Source: DASQHY01 sp035602605
GTDB lineage: Bacteria > Acidobacteriota > Terriglobia > Acidiferrales > UBA7541
Assembly: GCA_035602605.1 (NCBI GenBank)
Contig: DATNLZ010000056.1
Location: forward strand, 114,494 to 178,493
Reading direction: 5' to 3'
Length of the DNA stretch: 64,000 nt
The notes below the pieces were generated by a model. The model was not told where the DNA came from. It did not search any database and saw nothing but the letters and a program-made list of their open reading frames with translations. Positions 10,181 through 18,409 of the stretch are shown piece after piece. Both the position numbers and the translations under genes were made by a program. Positions within the stretch are counted from its first letter, which is position 1. Each line of letters starts with the position of its first letter.

Positions 10181-10864
10181 ATGGCCAACAATAATCGCAA
10201 ATCAACGGCGAAACGGCTGACGGTATGTCTGCTCTCGCCTCACCCGCTTGTTCTCGGCGAGTTTGAGCGCGTTCTGGCACGGCCCTCGTTCCACGTCATC
10301 ACCAAGCAGCTTGAATCCACCCTGGCCCCCGATCTGCGAAAATTGGCGCTGCCTCGAGCCACTGTGTTCGTTGTCGATGCCCATGCCGCACGCCCTGCTA
10401 CGGGAGCGCTGATCAGCAATATTCTTGAAAAGTATCCGGCGGCGCGGCTCATCGTCGTGGCCGACAAACACACAGATGCCAGCAGTTTCTCATTGCTGCG
10501 CATGGGTGTTAAGGGATTGCTTTCCTACGTGGAAGCCAGAGAGCAATTGCCCCGCGCTCTTCCCTTAGTAGCCGTTGGTGGCTTCTGGGTGCCTCGCCAG
10601 GTGCTCTCCGGGTTTGTGGATTCAGTCCTTGAAAATCAAAGCCCCCACCTCAAGAATCAATCGGTGGCCAATCTCAGTCGCCGCGAGCAAGAAGTCCTGG
10701 AATCGCTTTTACTGAATCTCGCCAACAAGGAGATTGCCAGCAAGCTCAACATCGCGGAGCGTACCGTCAAATTTCATGTTTCCAACCTTTTGGGCAAATT
10801 CGGCGTGCGCCGTCGTGCTGATTTGATACTGCTCTGCTACCAACGTCGCAGCGTTCCCGCTTGA
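10181..10864 (+). CDS. LuxR-family regulator with degenerate receiver domain
   Basis: 227 residues from the ATG at 10181; the open frame extends further upstream, but only from here does the protein resemble a NarL/FixJ response regulator. The C-terminal 65 residues are a clear LuxR helix-turn-helix (LSRREQEVLESLLLNLANKE, then NIAERTVKFHVSNL). The N-terminal domain follows the receiver plan, with a possible phospho-acceptor Asp in VFVVDAH and a Lys in MGVKGLL. The usual acidic pair is replaced by Ser-Pro (LLSPHPLVLGEFE instead of IVDDHPL), so magnesium-dependent phosphorylation is doubtful. No histidine kinase is adjacent. It is divergent from metH across 277 bp and is followed by an intrinsic terminator at 10992-11013. 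Target genes are unknown. Confidence 0.88.
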   Translation: MANNNRKSTAKRLTVCLLSPHPLVLGEFERVLARPSFHVITKQLESTLAPDLRKLALPRATVFVVDAHAARPATGALISNILEKYPAARLIVVADKHTDASSFSLLRMGVKGLLSYVEAREQLPRALPLVAVGGFWVPRQVLSGFVDSVLENQSPHLKNQSVANLSRREQEVLESLLLNLANKEIASKLNIAERTVKFHVSNLLGKFGVRRRADLILLCYQRRSVPA

Positions 10865-10991
10865 CCCCTGGTTGTTGTCCTGGTTTCACTTCAATGGAGT
10901 ACCCCTTTGTTTCTGTTGGAAGCCCGTTGCGGCACCTTACAGCCGACAGATCGTGCGCTTTCTAATGGCTCGTTCCTCCATTTTTCAGCGG

Positions 10992-11013
10992 CACGTAAGC
11001 CTACGTGTTTTTT
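10992..11013 (+). terminator. Intrinsic terminator after the LuxR-type regulator
   Basis: A perfect 6-bp inverted repeat CACGTA / TACGTG with loop AGCC is followed at once by six T. It lies 128 nt after the regulator stop and about 97 nt before galE. It therefore likely ends the regulator transcript and leaves galE with its own promoter between 11014 and 11109. Confidence 0.75.
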
Positions 11014-11109
11014 CTTTTCCTTTCGCCGCTGACAAACTTCCCCAGTCTTGATAGCCTTTGCGGTGCCCGTTATGCAGCGCCAATGCCTACTCAGGAGATT
11101 CACCATCCC

Positions 11110-12150
11110 ATGAACATTCTCGTTACCGGAGCCGCCGGTTACGTCGGAAGCATCTGCGCCGAGGTCTTGTTGGCGCGTGGTCATCGCGTAATCGCCCTCG
11201 ATGATTTGCGAGAAGGTCACCGCAAGGCAGTTCCCCGGCAAGCCAAGTTCTACCTTTGCGATCTGGCCGACACCACGAAGCTCGGCCTGGTATTCGCGCG
11301 CGAGAAAATCAACGCGGTGATGCATTTCGCCGGCGAAGCCCTGGTCGAGAAATCAGTCCGCGAACCCAGCACCTTCTATGCCGGAAACATCGCCTGCGGC
11401 GTCCACTTGCTGGACACCATGGTTCGCCACGGCGTGGAAAAATTTATATTTTCTTCTACCGCGGCAGTTTACGGCGAACCCGAACAAGTGCCGATTCCCG
11501 AAGAGCATCCCAAAAAGCCCATCAATCCCTATGGAAAATCAAAATGGGTATTCGAGCAGATCCTCGCTGATTATCGCGCCTATGCCGGCATGCAGTATGT
11601 GGCCCTGCGATATTTCAATGCGGCTGGCGCTTCCGCTTTGCTCGGCGAAGCGCATCGCCAGGAGACCCACTTGATTCCCCGGGTTCTCGATGCAGCACTC
11701 GGAAAAGAGAAGCACGTCTCGGTCTTCGGCACTGACTACCCCACTCCCGACGGCACCTGTCTCCGCGATTATGTTCACGTCCTGGATATCGCTGAAGCTC
11801 ACATTCTCGCACTCACGAATCTGGATCGTATTGCGGGAAATGCCTTCAACGTTGGCAACAGCCGGGGCTACTCGATTCTCGAAGTGGTCGAGGCTGCCCG
11901 CCGTATTACGGGACGCTCCATTCCGCACGTTCTCGCGCCCCGCAGACCCGGGGACCCTGCGGTCTTAGTAGCAAGTTCCGATAAGTTGAAGCGTGAACTG
12001 GGCTGGGAAGCGAGGCAATCACAGCTGCAAACTATCATCGCTTCTGCTTGGGCTTGGAAGCTAAAACACCCGAATGGTTACGAGGCTTCCGCAAGGACTT
12101 CTAAGAACCGAAAAACCTCGCCAACGAAAAAACGACGAACCCGTCGTTGA
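11110..12150 (+). CDS. galE: UDP-glucose 4-epimerase with basic C-terminal tail
   Basis: 346 residues from the ATG at 11110 (MNILVTGAAGYVGS), with AGGAG 11 nt upstream; the upstream in-frame starts would add residues before the Rossmann beta-strand. It is an extended SDR interconverting UDP-glucose and UDP-galactose. Visible motifs are the NAD-binding GxxGxxG (GAAGYVGS), the catalytic SS(T)AAVYG, the YxxxK in NPYGKSK, and RYFNAAGA. The last 25 or so residues (SARTSKNRKTSPTKKRRTRR) are Lys/Arg-rich and have no equivalent in standard GalE, which is about 330-338 residues. The gene converges on a GT2 glycosyltransferase 12 nt away, consistent with a glycan-related locus. Confidence 0.94.
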   Translation: MNILVTGAAGYVGSICAEVLLARGHRVIALDDLREGHRKAVPRQAKFYLCDLADTTKLGLVFAREKINAVMHFAGEALVEKSVREPSTFYAGNIACGVHLLDTMVRHGVEKFIFSSTAAVYGEPEQVPIPEEHPKKPINPYGKSKWVFEQILADYRAYAGMQYVALRYFNAAGASALLGEAHRQETHLIPRVLDAALGKEKHVSVFGTDYPTPDGTCLRDYVHVLDIAEAHILALTNLDRIAGNAFNVGNSRGYSILEVVEAARRITGRSIPHVLAPRRPGDPAVLVASSDKLKRELGWEARQSQLQTIIASAWAWKLKHPNGYEASARTSKNRKTSPTKKRRTRR

Positions 12151-12162
12151 CAGCGCGCCCAC

Positions 12163-12963
12163 CTACTCCAAAAAGCGAAAGCGAATGATGCACCACAAAG
12201 CCTGGACGCCGTCACGCCAGGTAATTTTCTTTCCTTCCTCGTACGTTCGGCCTGCGTAGGTAATGGGTACTTCGTAGATCCGCCACTTTCCTTTGGCTAT
12301 TTTTGCGGTGATCTCCGGCTCAAAGCCGAAACGGTCCGACTTGAGCGGCGGAATGCCCTTCAGCACTTCGCGCCGGAAAACCTTGTAGCACGTCTCCATA
12401 TCTGTAATTTTTAGATTCGTGAACAGGTCTGACAGTAATGTAAGAAACTTGTTTGCCGCGTAGTGCCAGAAATAATGGACCCGTTGCGGACCACCTAGAA
12501 AACGCGAGCCATACACCACATCAGCGCGGCCTTCGATAATCGGCTCGAGTAATTTCCCGTAATCCCGCGGGTCATATTCTAGATCCGCGTCTTGGACAAG
12601 CACGACCTCGCCGGTGGCCTCGGCAAACCCGCGCCGCAGGGCCGCTCCCTTTCCCTGATTTTTTTCTTGAAAGAAAAATCGCAGCGAACCAAGCGGAACC
12701 GAATCACCTCCGTCCTGCGCAGTTGCCTCGCGTTCGCCGCTCGCTTGACGGTGCTCGATTTCCTTCAAAATTTGGCGGGTGCCGTCGGTCGAGGCATCGT
12801 CCACAACAATTACTTCCTTGTGAACTTCAGTGTCCATGACGCGACGCAATATCTCCTCAATCGTCGCTCGCTCGTTATACACGGGAATAACAATGGAAAT
12901 CTTCGGGTTGGTAAGTGCCGCAGGATTACGTCGCCGGTGGCTGGTCATTTCGACGCCCTGCAT
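12163..12963 (-). CDS. GT2-family glycosyltransferase (dolichyl/polyprenyl-phosphate mannosyltransferase-like)
   Basis: 266-residue GT-A fold enzyme. The N-terminal nucleotide-binding strand is SIVIPVYNERATIEEIL, followed by VIVVDDASTDGT and the metal-binding DAD in VLVQDADLEYDP. The YGSRFLGG and ETCYKVFRREV segments are typical of DPM1/GtrB-like enzymes that load a sugar onto a polyprenyl phosphate. No C-terminal transmembrane helices are present, as in the soluble DPM1 type. An internal ATG at 12948 (MTSHRRR) has a better upstream purine run and may be the true start. A Ser/Glu-rich insertion at about residues 72-90 (HRQASGEREATAQDGGDS) is unusual. The partner flippase or integral glycosyltransferase is not in the window. 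Confidence 0.92.
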   Translation of the reverse strand: MQGVEMTSHRRRNPAALTNPKISIVIPVYNERATIEEILRRVMDTEVHKEVIVVDDASTDGTRQILKEIEHRQASGEREATAQDGGDSVPLGSLRFFFQEKNQGKGAALRRGFAEATGEVVLVQDADLEYDPRDYGKLLEPIIEGRADVVYGSRFLGGPQRVHYFWHYAANKFLTLLSDLFTNLKITDMETCYKVFRREVLKGIPPLKSDRFGFEPEITAKIAKGKWRIYEVPITYAGRTYEEGKKITWRDGVQALWCIIRFRFLE

Positions 12964-13126
12964 TCTAACGGCCCCGGCAGTGGAAGTAAACTAAATGGCC
13001 GCGCACAATTGTTTCCCTCGTGATACACATAAAACCCGCGCTCTAACTCTCCCCTTGCTCGCAGCAACCCCACGTTCTATCCTCGGCGCGGTTGAAAATC
13101 TACCCCCCAGTTTTTAAGGTGGAATA

Positions 13127-14311
13127 ATGCAGACTTGGACTCGGCGAAACTTTTTTCTTACGACACTGGCGAGCGGGGCCATCGCCGGGGCACAAAAATT
13201 GTTTGGCCGCACCTCCCCTAACACCAACGGCGCAACGGTCAAGCCCGGTGATACGTTGCTCGAAAGCCAAGCGCGTCTCGCAAGCCCCGCCAAAGGCACT
13301 CGTCCGCTGATCATCTCAAGCGCAAATGGCCATAACGCCCTGGATCGCGGCATGGAAATTTTGAAAAAGGGCGGTGACACTCTCGATGCCGTGATTGCCG
13401 CGGTCACCGTGGTCGAAGACGATCCCAACGACTCATCTGTCGGCTATGGCGGGTTGCCGAACGAAGATGGCGAAGTAGAGCTCGACGCCAGCGTGATGCA
13501 CGGCCCAACGCGGCGCGCCGGCTCGGTAGCCTCGGTGCGTCGCATCAAAAACGTGGCGCGCCTCGCCAAAACGGTGATGGAGCGTACCAATCACGTGATG
13601 CTTGCCGGCCCGGGAGCTACCCGGTTTGCTGTTGCCGAGGGTTTCGAGGAAATGAATCTGCTGACGGAAAAGTCGCGTCTGGCCTGGGTCGCGTGGAGAG
13701 CGGCGACAATGGAAAATTGGCGCCCGGGGCTCGACAGCCCGGAATGGAAAGAAAAACTTGCTGCCCTGCTCGACACGCCGGAAAAACTCGGATGGCGCGA
13801 TTGGATCGAAGACGTAATCATGCACCCACCGACCGGCACAATTCCCTGCATGGCCGTAAACGAGAAGGGGGACATTTCCGCCACCACAACGACTTCGGGT
13901 CTAGCCTGGAAACTTATGGGACGCGTCGGCGACTCACCCATCATCGGCGCAGGTTGTTTCGCGGATAATGACGTAGGCGCGGCTGGCTCAACCGGCAAGG
14001 GCGAAGAAAACATCAAAATCTCGGGTGGGCATACCATTGTGGAATTAATGCGCAAAGGGGTTTCGCCGAACGATGCCTGCCTGGAGGCCTTGCACCGTGT
14101 CGCGCGAAACTATAACGAAGACAAAACGAAGTTGCGCAAATTCCATTTGTTCTTTTACGCAATTAATAAGGATGGCGCGCATGGCAGCGCCTCCTTGTGG
14201 CGCACCTATGGCCGGCAGCACCGCCGCGCAATGTACGCGATACATGATGGCAGCGCAGCGAAGCTTGTGGAATGCGCAACGTATTTTGATGCCGATGGCG
14301 GCGACGCGTAA
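13127..14311 (+). CDS. Tat-exported glycosylasparaginase-like N-terminal nucleophile hydrolase
   Basis: 394 residues of the N4-(beta-N-acetylglucosaminyl)-L-asparaginase family, which cleaves the GlcNAc-Asn bond. The N-terminus has a twin-arginine signal (TRRNFFLTTLASGAIAG), so the protein is exported folded. The mature part carries SVGYGGLPNEDGEVELDA, typical of the family. The autocleavage nucleophile is probably Thr238 in PPTGTIPCMAVN, replacing the HDTIGM of Flavobacterium; TTTSG and RVGDSPIIGAG follow. Ribosome site AGGTGG lies 4 nt before the ATG. It is monocistronic, with about 160 bp upstream and 124 bp downstream. Function on glycoproteins or free glycosyl-asparagine is family knowledge; the substrate is not established. 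Confidence 0.92.
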   Translation: MQTWTRRNFFLTTLASGAIAGAQKLFGRTSPNTNGATVKPGDTLLESQARLASPAKGTRPLIISSANGHNALDRGMEILKKGGDTLDAVIAAVTVVEDDPNDSSVGYGGLPNEDGEVELDASVMHGPTRRAGSVASVRRIKNVARLAKTVMERTNHVMLAGPGATRFAVAEGFEEMNLLTEKSRLAWVAWRAATMENWRPGLDSPEWKEKLAALLDTPEKLGWRDWIEDVIMHPPTGTIPCMAVNEKGDISATTTTSGLAWKLMGRVGDSPIIGAGCFADNDVGAAGSTGKGEENIKISGGHTIVELMRKGVSPNDACLEALHRVARNYNEDKTKLRKFHLFFYAINKDGAHGSASLWRTYGRQHRRAMYAIHDGSAAKLVECATYFDADGGDA

Positions 14312-14435
14312 CGTAGCCTGTGGCTCATGCCGTCTCTGATCGCTGCTGGCGAAGGCGGCGTGACGCGTTGACGAAAGGGAATCATATTCTTCCGGCGCCT
14401 TTCATTCGCATAGTCAACGGGTACCCTGTGGACCG

Positions 14436-15560
14436 ATGGATCGCGCAAATATTCTCATCATAGGTGGCGGTGTCGTCGGTTGTGCCATTGCTCGCGCGCT
14501 CTCACGCCACTGGGACGACGTATTTGTCGCCGAGCAGCTGCCCAAAGTTGGCATGGCCACAAGCACGCGCAACAGTGGTGTCATTCATTCTGGAATTTAC
14601 TATCCTCAAGGCTCGCTGAAGGCCCGGCACTGCATCGAGGGCAATCCCCTGACCTACGAATTTTGTGCCGCTCACAAGGTCCCGCACCGACACACTGGAA
14701 AACTTGTTGTCGCATCGAACGCCCAGGAAGCTACTGAACTCGCCGCTCTAATGGTGAACGGACGTGCCAACGGGGTCGAAGGTTTGCAATTGATTGACAG
14801 CGAGGCAATTCATTCGCGAGAGCCACACATTGCGGGATATGCCGCTCTCGACGTGCCCTCCACCGGCATCGTTTCGAGCGAAGAGCTGGTGAAGGCTTAC
14901 GCGCGTGTGGCCACCGAGCAGGGCGCCAGCATTGTAACGCGCGCGAAAGTCGAAGCACTTGTGCCGCAGCGTGATTCCATCCGCGCCACGTTGCGTGTTG
15001 GCGATGCCTACGATAGCGCGGTCGAAACGATTGAGGCGCGGTGTATCGTAAACGCGGCCGGGCTATACGCTGACGACGTAGCCGCGCTGCTCGGAAATCC
15101 CAGCTACAGAATTTATCCGGTTCGCGGTGAATATTGCGAGATTCGCGGCCCGCGTGCCTCGCTTGTTCGCGGACTGATCTATCCGCTGCCTCATCCGCAG
15201 GGTCTCAGCCTCGGCGTGCACCTTACGCGCACGTTGTGGAACACCGTTCTCGTTGGGCCGACGGCGCGGTACGTCGCTGAAAAAAATGATTATGAGCGGG
15301 ACCGATTGGGTGTTGAGGATTTTGCTCGCCGTGCGCGGACATTGCTGCCTGAAATCCTGGAAGAAGATTTACAGCTCGCCTATTCCGGATTGCGTCCGAA
15401 GCTTGTTCCCCCTGATCAATTGGGCTTTCGTGATTTTGTAATCACGCGTGATCCAGCAGTTTCACGCGCCATTCATCTGGTCGGAATGGAGTCGCCAGGG
15501 CTCACCGGGGCACCCTCCATCGCTGAAGATGTTTTTCATCTCGTTTACGAAACACTGTGA
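14436..15560 (+). CDS. lhgO: FAD-dependent L-2-hydroxyglutarate oxidase-like enzyme
   Basis: 374 residues. The dinucleotide-binding motif ILIIGGGVVGCAIARAL starts at residue 6, and TRNSGVIHSGIYYPQGSLKA is the flavin-contacting signature of the LhgO/YgaF group in the DAO superfamily. The C-terminal GMESPGLTGAPSIAEDV closes the FAD site. The family oxidises L-2-hydroxyglutarate to 2-oxoglutarate and passes electrons to the quinone pool. Length is close to E. coli LhgO (about 420), slightly shorter. No other 2-hydroxyglutarate genes are adjacent. The start is set by the first ATG before the Rossmann motif. Convergent with the YibQ-like gene, 65 bp apart. Confidence 0.88.
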   Translation: MDRANILIIGGGVVGCAIARALSRHWDDVFVAEQLPKVGMATSTRNSGVIHSGIYYPQGSLKARHCIEGNPLTYEFCAAHKVPHRHTGKLVVASNAQEATELAALMVNGRANGVEGLQLIDSEAIHSREPHIAGYAALDVPSTGIVSSEELVKAYARVATEQGASIVTRAKVEALVPQRDSIRATLRVGDAYDSAVETIEARCIVNAAGLYADDVAALLGNPSYRIYPVRGEYCEIRGPRASLVRGLIYPLPHPQGLSLGVHLTRTLWNTVLVGPTARYVAEKNDYERDRLGVEDFARRARTLLPEILEEDLQLAYSGLRPKLVPPDQLGFRDFVITRDPAVSRAIHLVGMESPGLTGAPSIAEDVFHLVYETL

Positions 15561-15625
15561 ACAGTTCGTCGTAGACCAACTGCCTCGTCAGCGGCAACCG
15601 AGCTTCATCGGCAGATCATCCTTCC

Positions 15626-16831
15626 TTAGCGGACAAGCTCGGAAACAAAGACCAGCATCACACCCTGCGAGTCCACCTGGGGTAGCACTTCACGAAGCGC
15701 TCGAAGCGTCGCAGCGCGCGGATGCCCGATGGCGATCGCCGAGCCGTGGGTACGGGCGTCTCGAATCGCCATCTGCAATCGATGTCGAATAGACGCGAAC
15801 TCGGGAGCATCGTCTAGAAACGGAACATTGCGGTAATAAGAGCTCACTCCCATTCTGCGTGCGGTATCAAAGGCGATCGTGTCCACGCTTGTGCGGCTAT
15901 CCACAAAGAAAAGCTTGCGGTCGCGTAGCGCCGGCATCAGCGCCGCCATCAAAGCCCCATCCGTAGTGGCCCGCGAGCCTTGATGATTGTTTACGCCGAT
16001 CGCATCGGGAACCGTCTCCAGCATTTTCGCCACCATATCCGAAACGTCATCTCCCGACATTCCCCCATGAAGCTCCATTGCCTCAGCCCGTGCATGCCCG
16101 CGCGAATCCATTGGCAAGTGGAGCATCACTTGATAGCCGCGGAATCTCGCCTCGTGGTCCACTTCGGTCGAATATCGAAGATTCGGCAGCACCGACACGG
16201 TCAGCGGAAATGGCAGCGCAAACACCGCTTCGGCCGCGGCCCAATCTTGTCCCATGTCGTCCAGGATTATGGCCAGGCGAGCCCTCGCATTATCTTTAGC
16301 GTTTTCAGGTGGCGTAACGCAGCACGCCTCAAACGGTCCGCGAATGTGAATTGTGTGCGTGGCCGTTCCGTTATAGCTATATTCAAAACGCAGGAAATCC
16401 ACGTTCGTATTCAGCGAACCCCGAGTCAAGCCGTGTCTTGTCGCCACACGATCCAGGGCCCTTACCAATGTAAGTTTCGCCGAGTTTGTCGCCGACGCCG
16501 CACTTCCAGGCAGGGCTATATAGAGATGGTCGGTGAGGTCAGGGTGGTGGGTATCTCCATGGTTATTGCCGACCTCACGATATGGGGGCCTTCCCTGCAA
16601 TCTGGCGCTCGATATCGGCTCCCCCAGCGCAACCCCACTGGGGCAGACTTGTAGGAATTCTTTAGTGACATGGTGAATTTGCACCGTGGGAAGGTCTTGT
16701 CTTTTTTCGCAACCGGACACACCGATGCCGGTCACAACTAAAAAAACAAAAGTTCCTATCGAGGAAGAGAAATTCCTTTGCGAACAGGCAGACGTTTGGA
16801 GTTTTAGTGAAGACGTACGCGCGTCGCGCAC
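15626..16831 (-). CDS. yibQ: Divergent polysaccharide deacetylase (YibQ family), probable lipoprotein
   Basis: 401 residues from a GTG start 7 nt after the stop of the S41-like gene. A hydrophobic stretch at about residues 27-40 (GTFVFLVVTGIGVSGC) ends in a lipobox-like VSGC, suggesting a lipoprotein. The C-terminal about 230 residues are the divergent polysaccharide deacetylase domain: LAIILDDMGQDW holds the metal Asp pair, LHLPMDS and VNNHQGSRAT hold further conserved residues, and AIAIGHPRAATL closes the site. E. coli YibQ belongs to the envC locus. The pairing of a CtpA-type S41 gene with YibQ is a recurring envelope arrangement. Residues about 45-175 form an extra N-terminal region of unknown fold. 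Confidence 0.88.
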   Translation of the reverse strand: MRDARTSSLKLQTSACSQRNFSSSIGTFVFLVVTGIGVSGCEKRQDLPTVQIHHVTKEFLQVCPSGVALGEPISSARLQGRPPYREVGNNHGDTHHPDLTDHLYIALPGSAASATNSAKLTLVRALDRVATRHGLTRGSLNTNVDFLRFEYSYNGTATHTIHIRGPFEACCVTPPENAKDNARARLAIILDDMGQDWAAAEAVFALPFPLTVSVLPNLRYSTEVDHEARFRGYQVMLHLPMDSRGHARAEAMELHGGMSGDDVSDMVAKMLETVPDAIGVNNHQGSRATTDGALMAALMPALRDRKLFFVDSRTSVDTIAFDTARRMGVSSYYRNVPFLDDAPEFASIRHRLQMAIRDARTHGSAIAIGHPRAATLRALREVLPQVDSQGVMLVFVSELVR

Positions 16832-16838
16832 TGCGAGC

Positions 16839-18059
16839 TTACGCCGCTTTGCGCGCTGGCGCCTTTAAGAGATCGATAGCTTTGTGAAGCACGGGATCCT
16901 CCGGCGAAAGCGGCTTGGGCTCCACAGTTTCATTGGGAGATGATGCCCCGTCGCTGGTATCGATTTGCTCGTCGCTCCCGGAGCGCACCGCAACCGTTGG
17001 TGCCACGCCATCTTCGATGATCGATTTGCCGGAAGAATTGTAATAGCTAGCAACGGTGAGAATCAGCGCCGCGCCATCGTCAAGCGGAATCAGTTTCTGC
17101 TCTGACGCGAGCCCAAATGTTCGCTCGCCGACTACGTCGCCACGATTATTCCCGGCGATGCCCGCCGCCAAAACTTCCGCAGGACCCGTGGTACTTACGG
17201 AGATCAACAGTGATACCGGATTCTTCCAAACCACTTTGGCAGGCTCAGCTGTAAAAGTCTGTCGCGACACGGTCTGTCCGCGCAGGGTTGCGATCGTACC
17301 GGAAGAAACAAACAGTCTCGCGATAGATATGGCCTCTGCAAAATCGCCTCTGCCGCAATCTCTCAAGTCAAGGACAACCTTGTGGATCCCCTGCTTATCC
17401 AGTTGCACGAGCTTTTCACGGATTTCATTCGCGCGGCCCGCATCGAGCGTGGGCAGTCTCAGCGCCATGATGTCGGGCTCAACCTTCTGCGTAACAATGC
17501 GCTGCGGACCTATCTGCGCTCGAACCAAATCCATATCTTGCGGTTCCGCGCGCCCTCTCCGCACCACAGCCACTCGCACTGCACTTCCCGCATCGCCGGC
17601 AAGAAGATTCATCGCCTGGCCCACCGACATGTCCCGAGTCGTAAAACCCGCAATCGCTTCCAGGATATCGCCACTTCGCAGCCCCACCGCCTGTGCAGGA
17701 CTCTCAGGAAGCACCGAAACCACCACAATGTAGCCAAAGCGCTTGCTCAGCGTGACCCCAGTTTCGGCCTTCTTCGTACTCGCGAGCTTCTGCTTATAAT
17801 CGATATACTCACGCGGCGTCAGATAACCGGATTGCGCGTCCAGCGCCTCGAGCAACCCGTGCAGCGCTCCCGCCGTCACCAGATGCAGATCGGGCTCATC
17901 CACATAATCCATTTGCACGCGCTGCAGTACTTCGCCGTATACCGTGAGCGAGCGGTACGTTTTGTCGTCACTTGTGCGGCCAAGAACGTAGCCAATCCCG
18001 ACATACAGAAAAATGACCAGCGACAGCGCAATCACAATAAACTTGGCAAGCCTGCTCAT
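16839..18059 (-). CDS. PDZ-S41 (CtpA/Prc-like) protein, catalytic Ser and Lys absent
   Basis: 406 residues. Residues 7-28 are a membrane anchor (FIVIALSLVIFLYVGIGYVLG), followed by a helical N-terminal region, a PDZ domain at about 100-185 (GYIVVVSVLPESPAQAVGLRSGD) and an S41 tail-protease fold at about 195-380. The peptidase core is recognisable (KVVLDLRDCGRGDFAEA; VVGERTFGLASEQ; SYYNSSGKSIIEDGVAPTV). The nucleophile position of SAS*AS reads STTGPAE, placing Gly292 where Ser should be, and the general-base Lys of TFGK is Leu317. The 25-residue spacing equals that of E. coli Prc Ser430/Lys455, so this is a substitution, not a misalignment. A non-proteolytic scaffold role is inferred. It starts inside the stop of the 94-residue gene (ATGA overlap) and precedes the YibQ gene by 7 nt. 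Confidence 0.9.
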   Translation of the reverse strand: MSRLAKFIVIALSLVIFLYVGIGYVLGRTSDDKTYRSLTVYGEVLQRVQMDYVDEPDLHLVTAGALHGLLEALDAQSGYLTPREYIDYKQKLASTKKAETGVTLSKRFGYIVVVSVLPESPAQAVGLRSGDILEAIAGFTTRDMSVGQAMNLLAGDAGSAVRVAVVRRGRAEPQDMDLVRAQIGPQRIVTQKVEPDIMALRLPTLDAGRANEIREKLVQLDKQGIHKVVLDLRDCGRGDFAEAISIARLFVSSGTIATLRGQTVSRQTFTAEPAKVVWKNPVSLLISVSTTGPAEVLAAGIAGNNRGDVVGERTFGLASEQKLIPLDDGAALILTVASYYNSSGKSIIEDGVAPTVAVRSGSDEQIDTSDGASSPNETVEPKPLSPEDPVLHKAIDLLKAPARKAA

Positions 18060-18340
18060 GGGTTCACGCTCGCTTTTACGATCAGCAAATCATTATAGCA
18101 TTTCCATCTCACGCGGCCCACCCCTTCAGTGCCCAGCGTGCCCAGCACCGCCTGGCAGTTCTTGAACCGGTCATCGTCGACGAAGATGTGCAGCGTAGCC
18201 AGGAGCTCGTTTTGTCCTTGGAGGGGAACAGGTTTATCGAATGGCGACAGTCCGCGCAGACAAACCACGCAGTAGACGTGATTTTGTTGTATCCTTACCA
18301 CAGAAAAGCGATAGGCTCCTAGGTGCTCATTGTAACTCAT
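18056..18340 (-). CDS. Small protein of unknown function, overlaps S41-like gene
   Basis: 94 residues (MSYNEHLGAYRFSVV...), no signal peptide or membrane segment. Its TGA overlaps the ATG of the S41-like gene in an ATGA arrangement, which is typical of translational coupling and supports a real gene. It contains a CVVC pair at about residues 24-27 and an acidic stretch (HIFVDDDRF), but matches no family I recognise. No good Shine-Dalgarno precedes the start, and the composition is plausible but not conclusive. If genuine, it is the first gene of the operon with the S41-like and YibQ-like proteins. Confidence 0.5.
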   Translation of the reverse strand: MSYNEHLGAYRFSVVRIQQNHVYCVVCLRGLSPFDKPVPLQGQNELLATLHIFVDDDRFKNCQAVLGTLGTEGVGRVRWKCYNDLLIVKASVNP

Positions 18341-18386
18341 TGATTTTAAGCCAGTTTAGTAGTGAAGCTGTGGTAGCTGAATTGCT

Positions 18387-18402
18387 CCTATAGTTCCTAT
18401 AG
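18387..18402 (+). repeat. Tandem CCTATAG heptamer just before lpxC
   Basis: CCTATAG occurs twice, separated by TT, 8 nt before the lpxC ATG. It sits in the divergent region between lpxC and the 94-residue gene. It could overlap a promoter -10 element or a ribosome-access element; the role is unknown. Confidence 0.3.
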
Positions 18403-18409
18403 ATACCGC

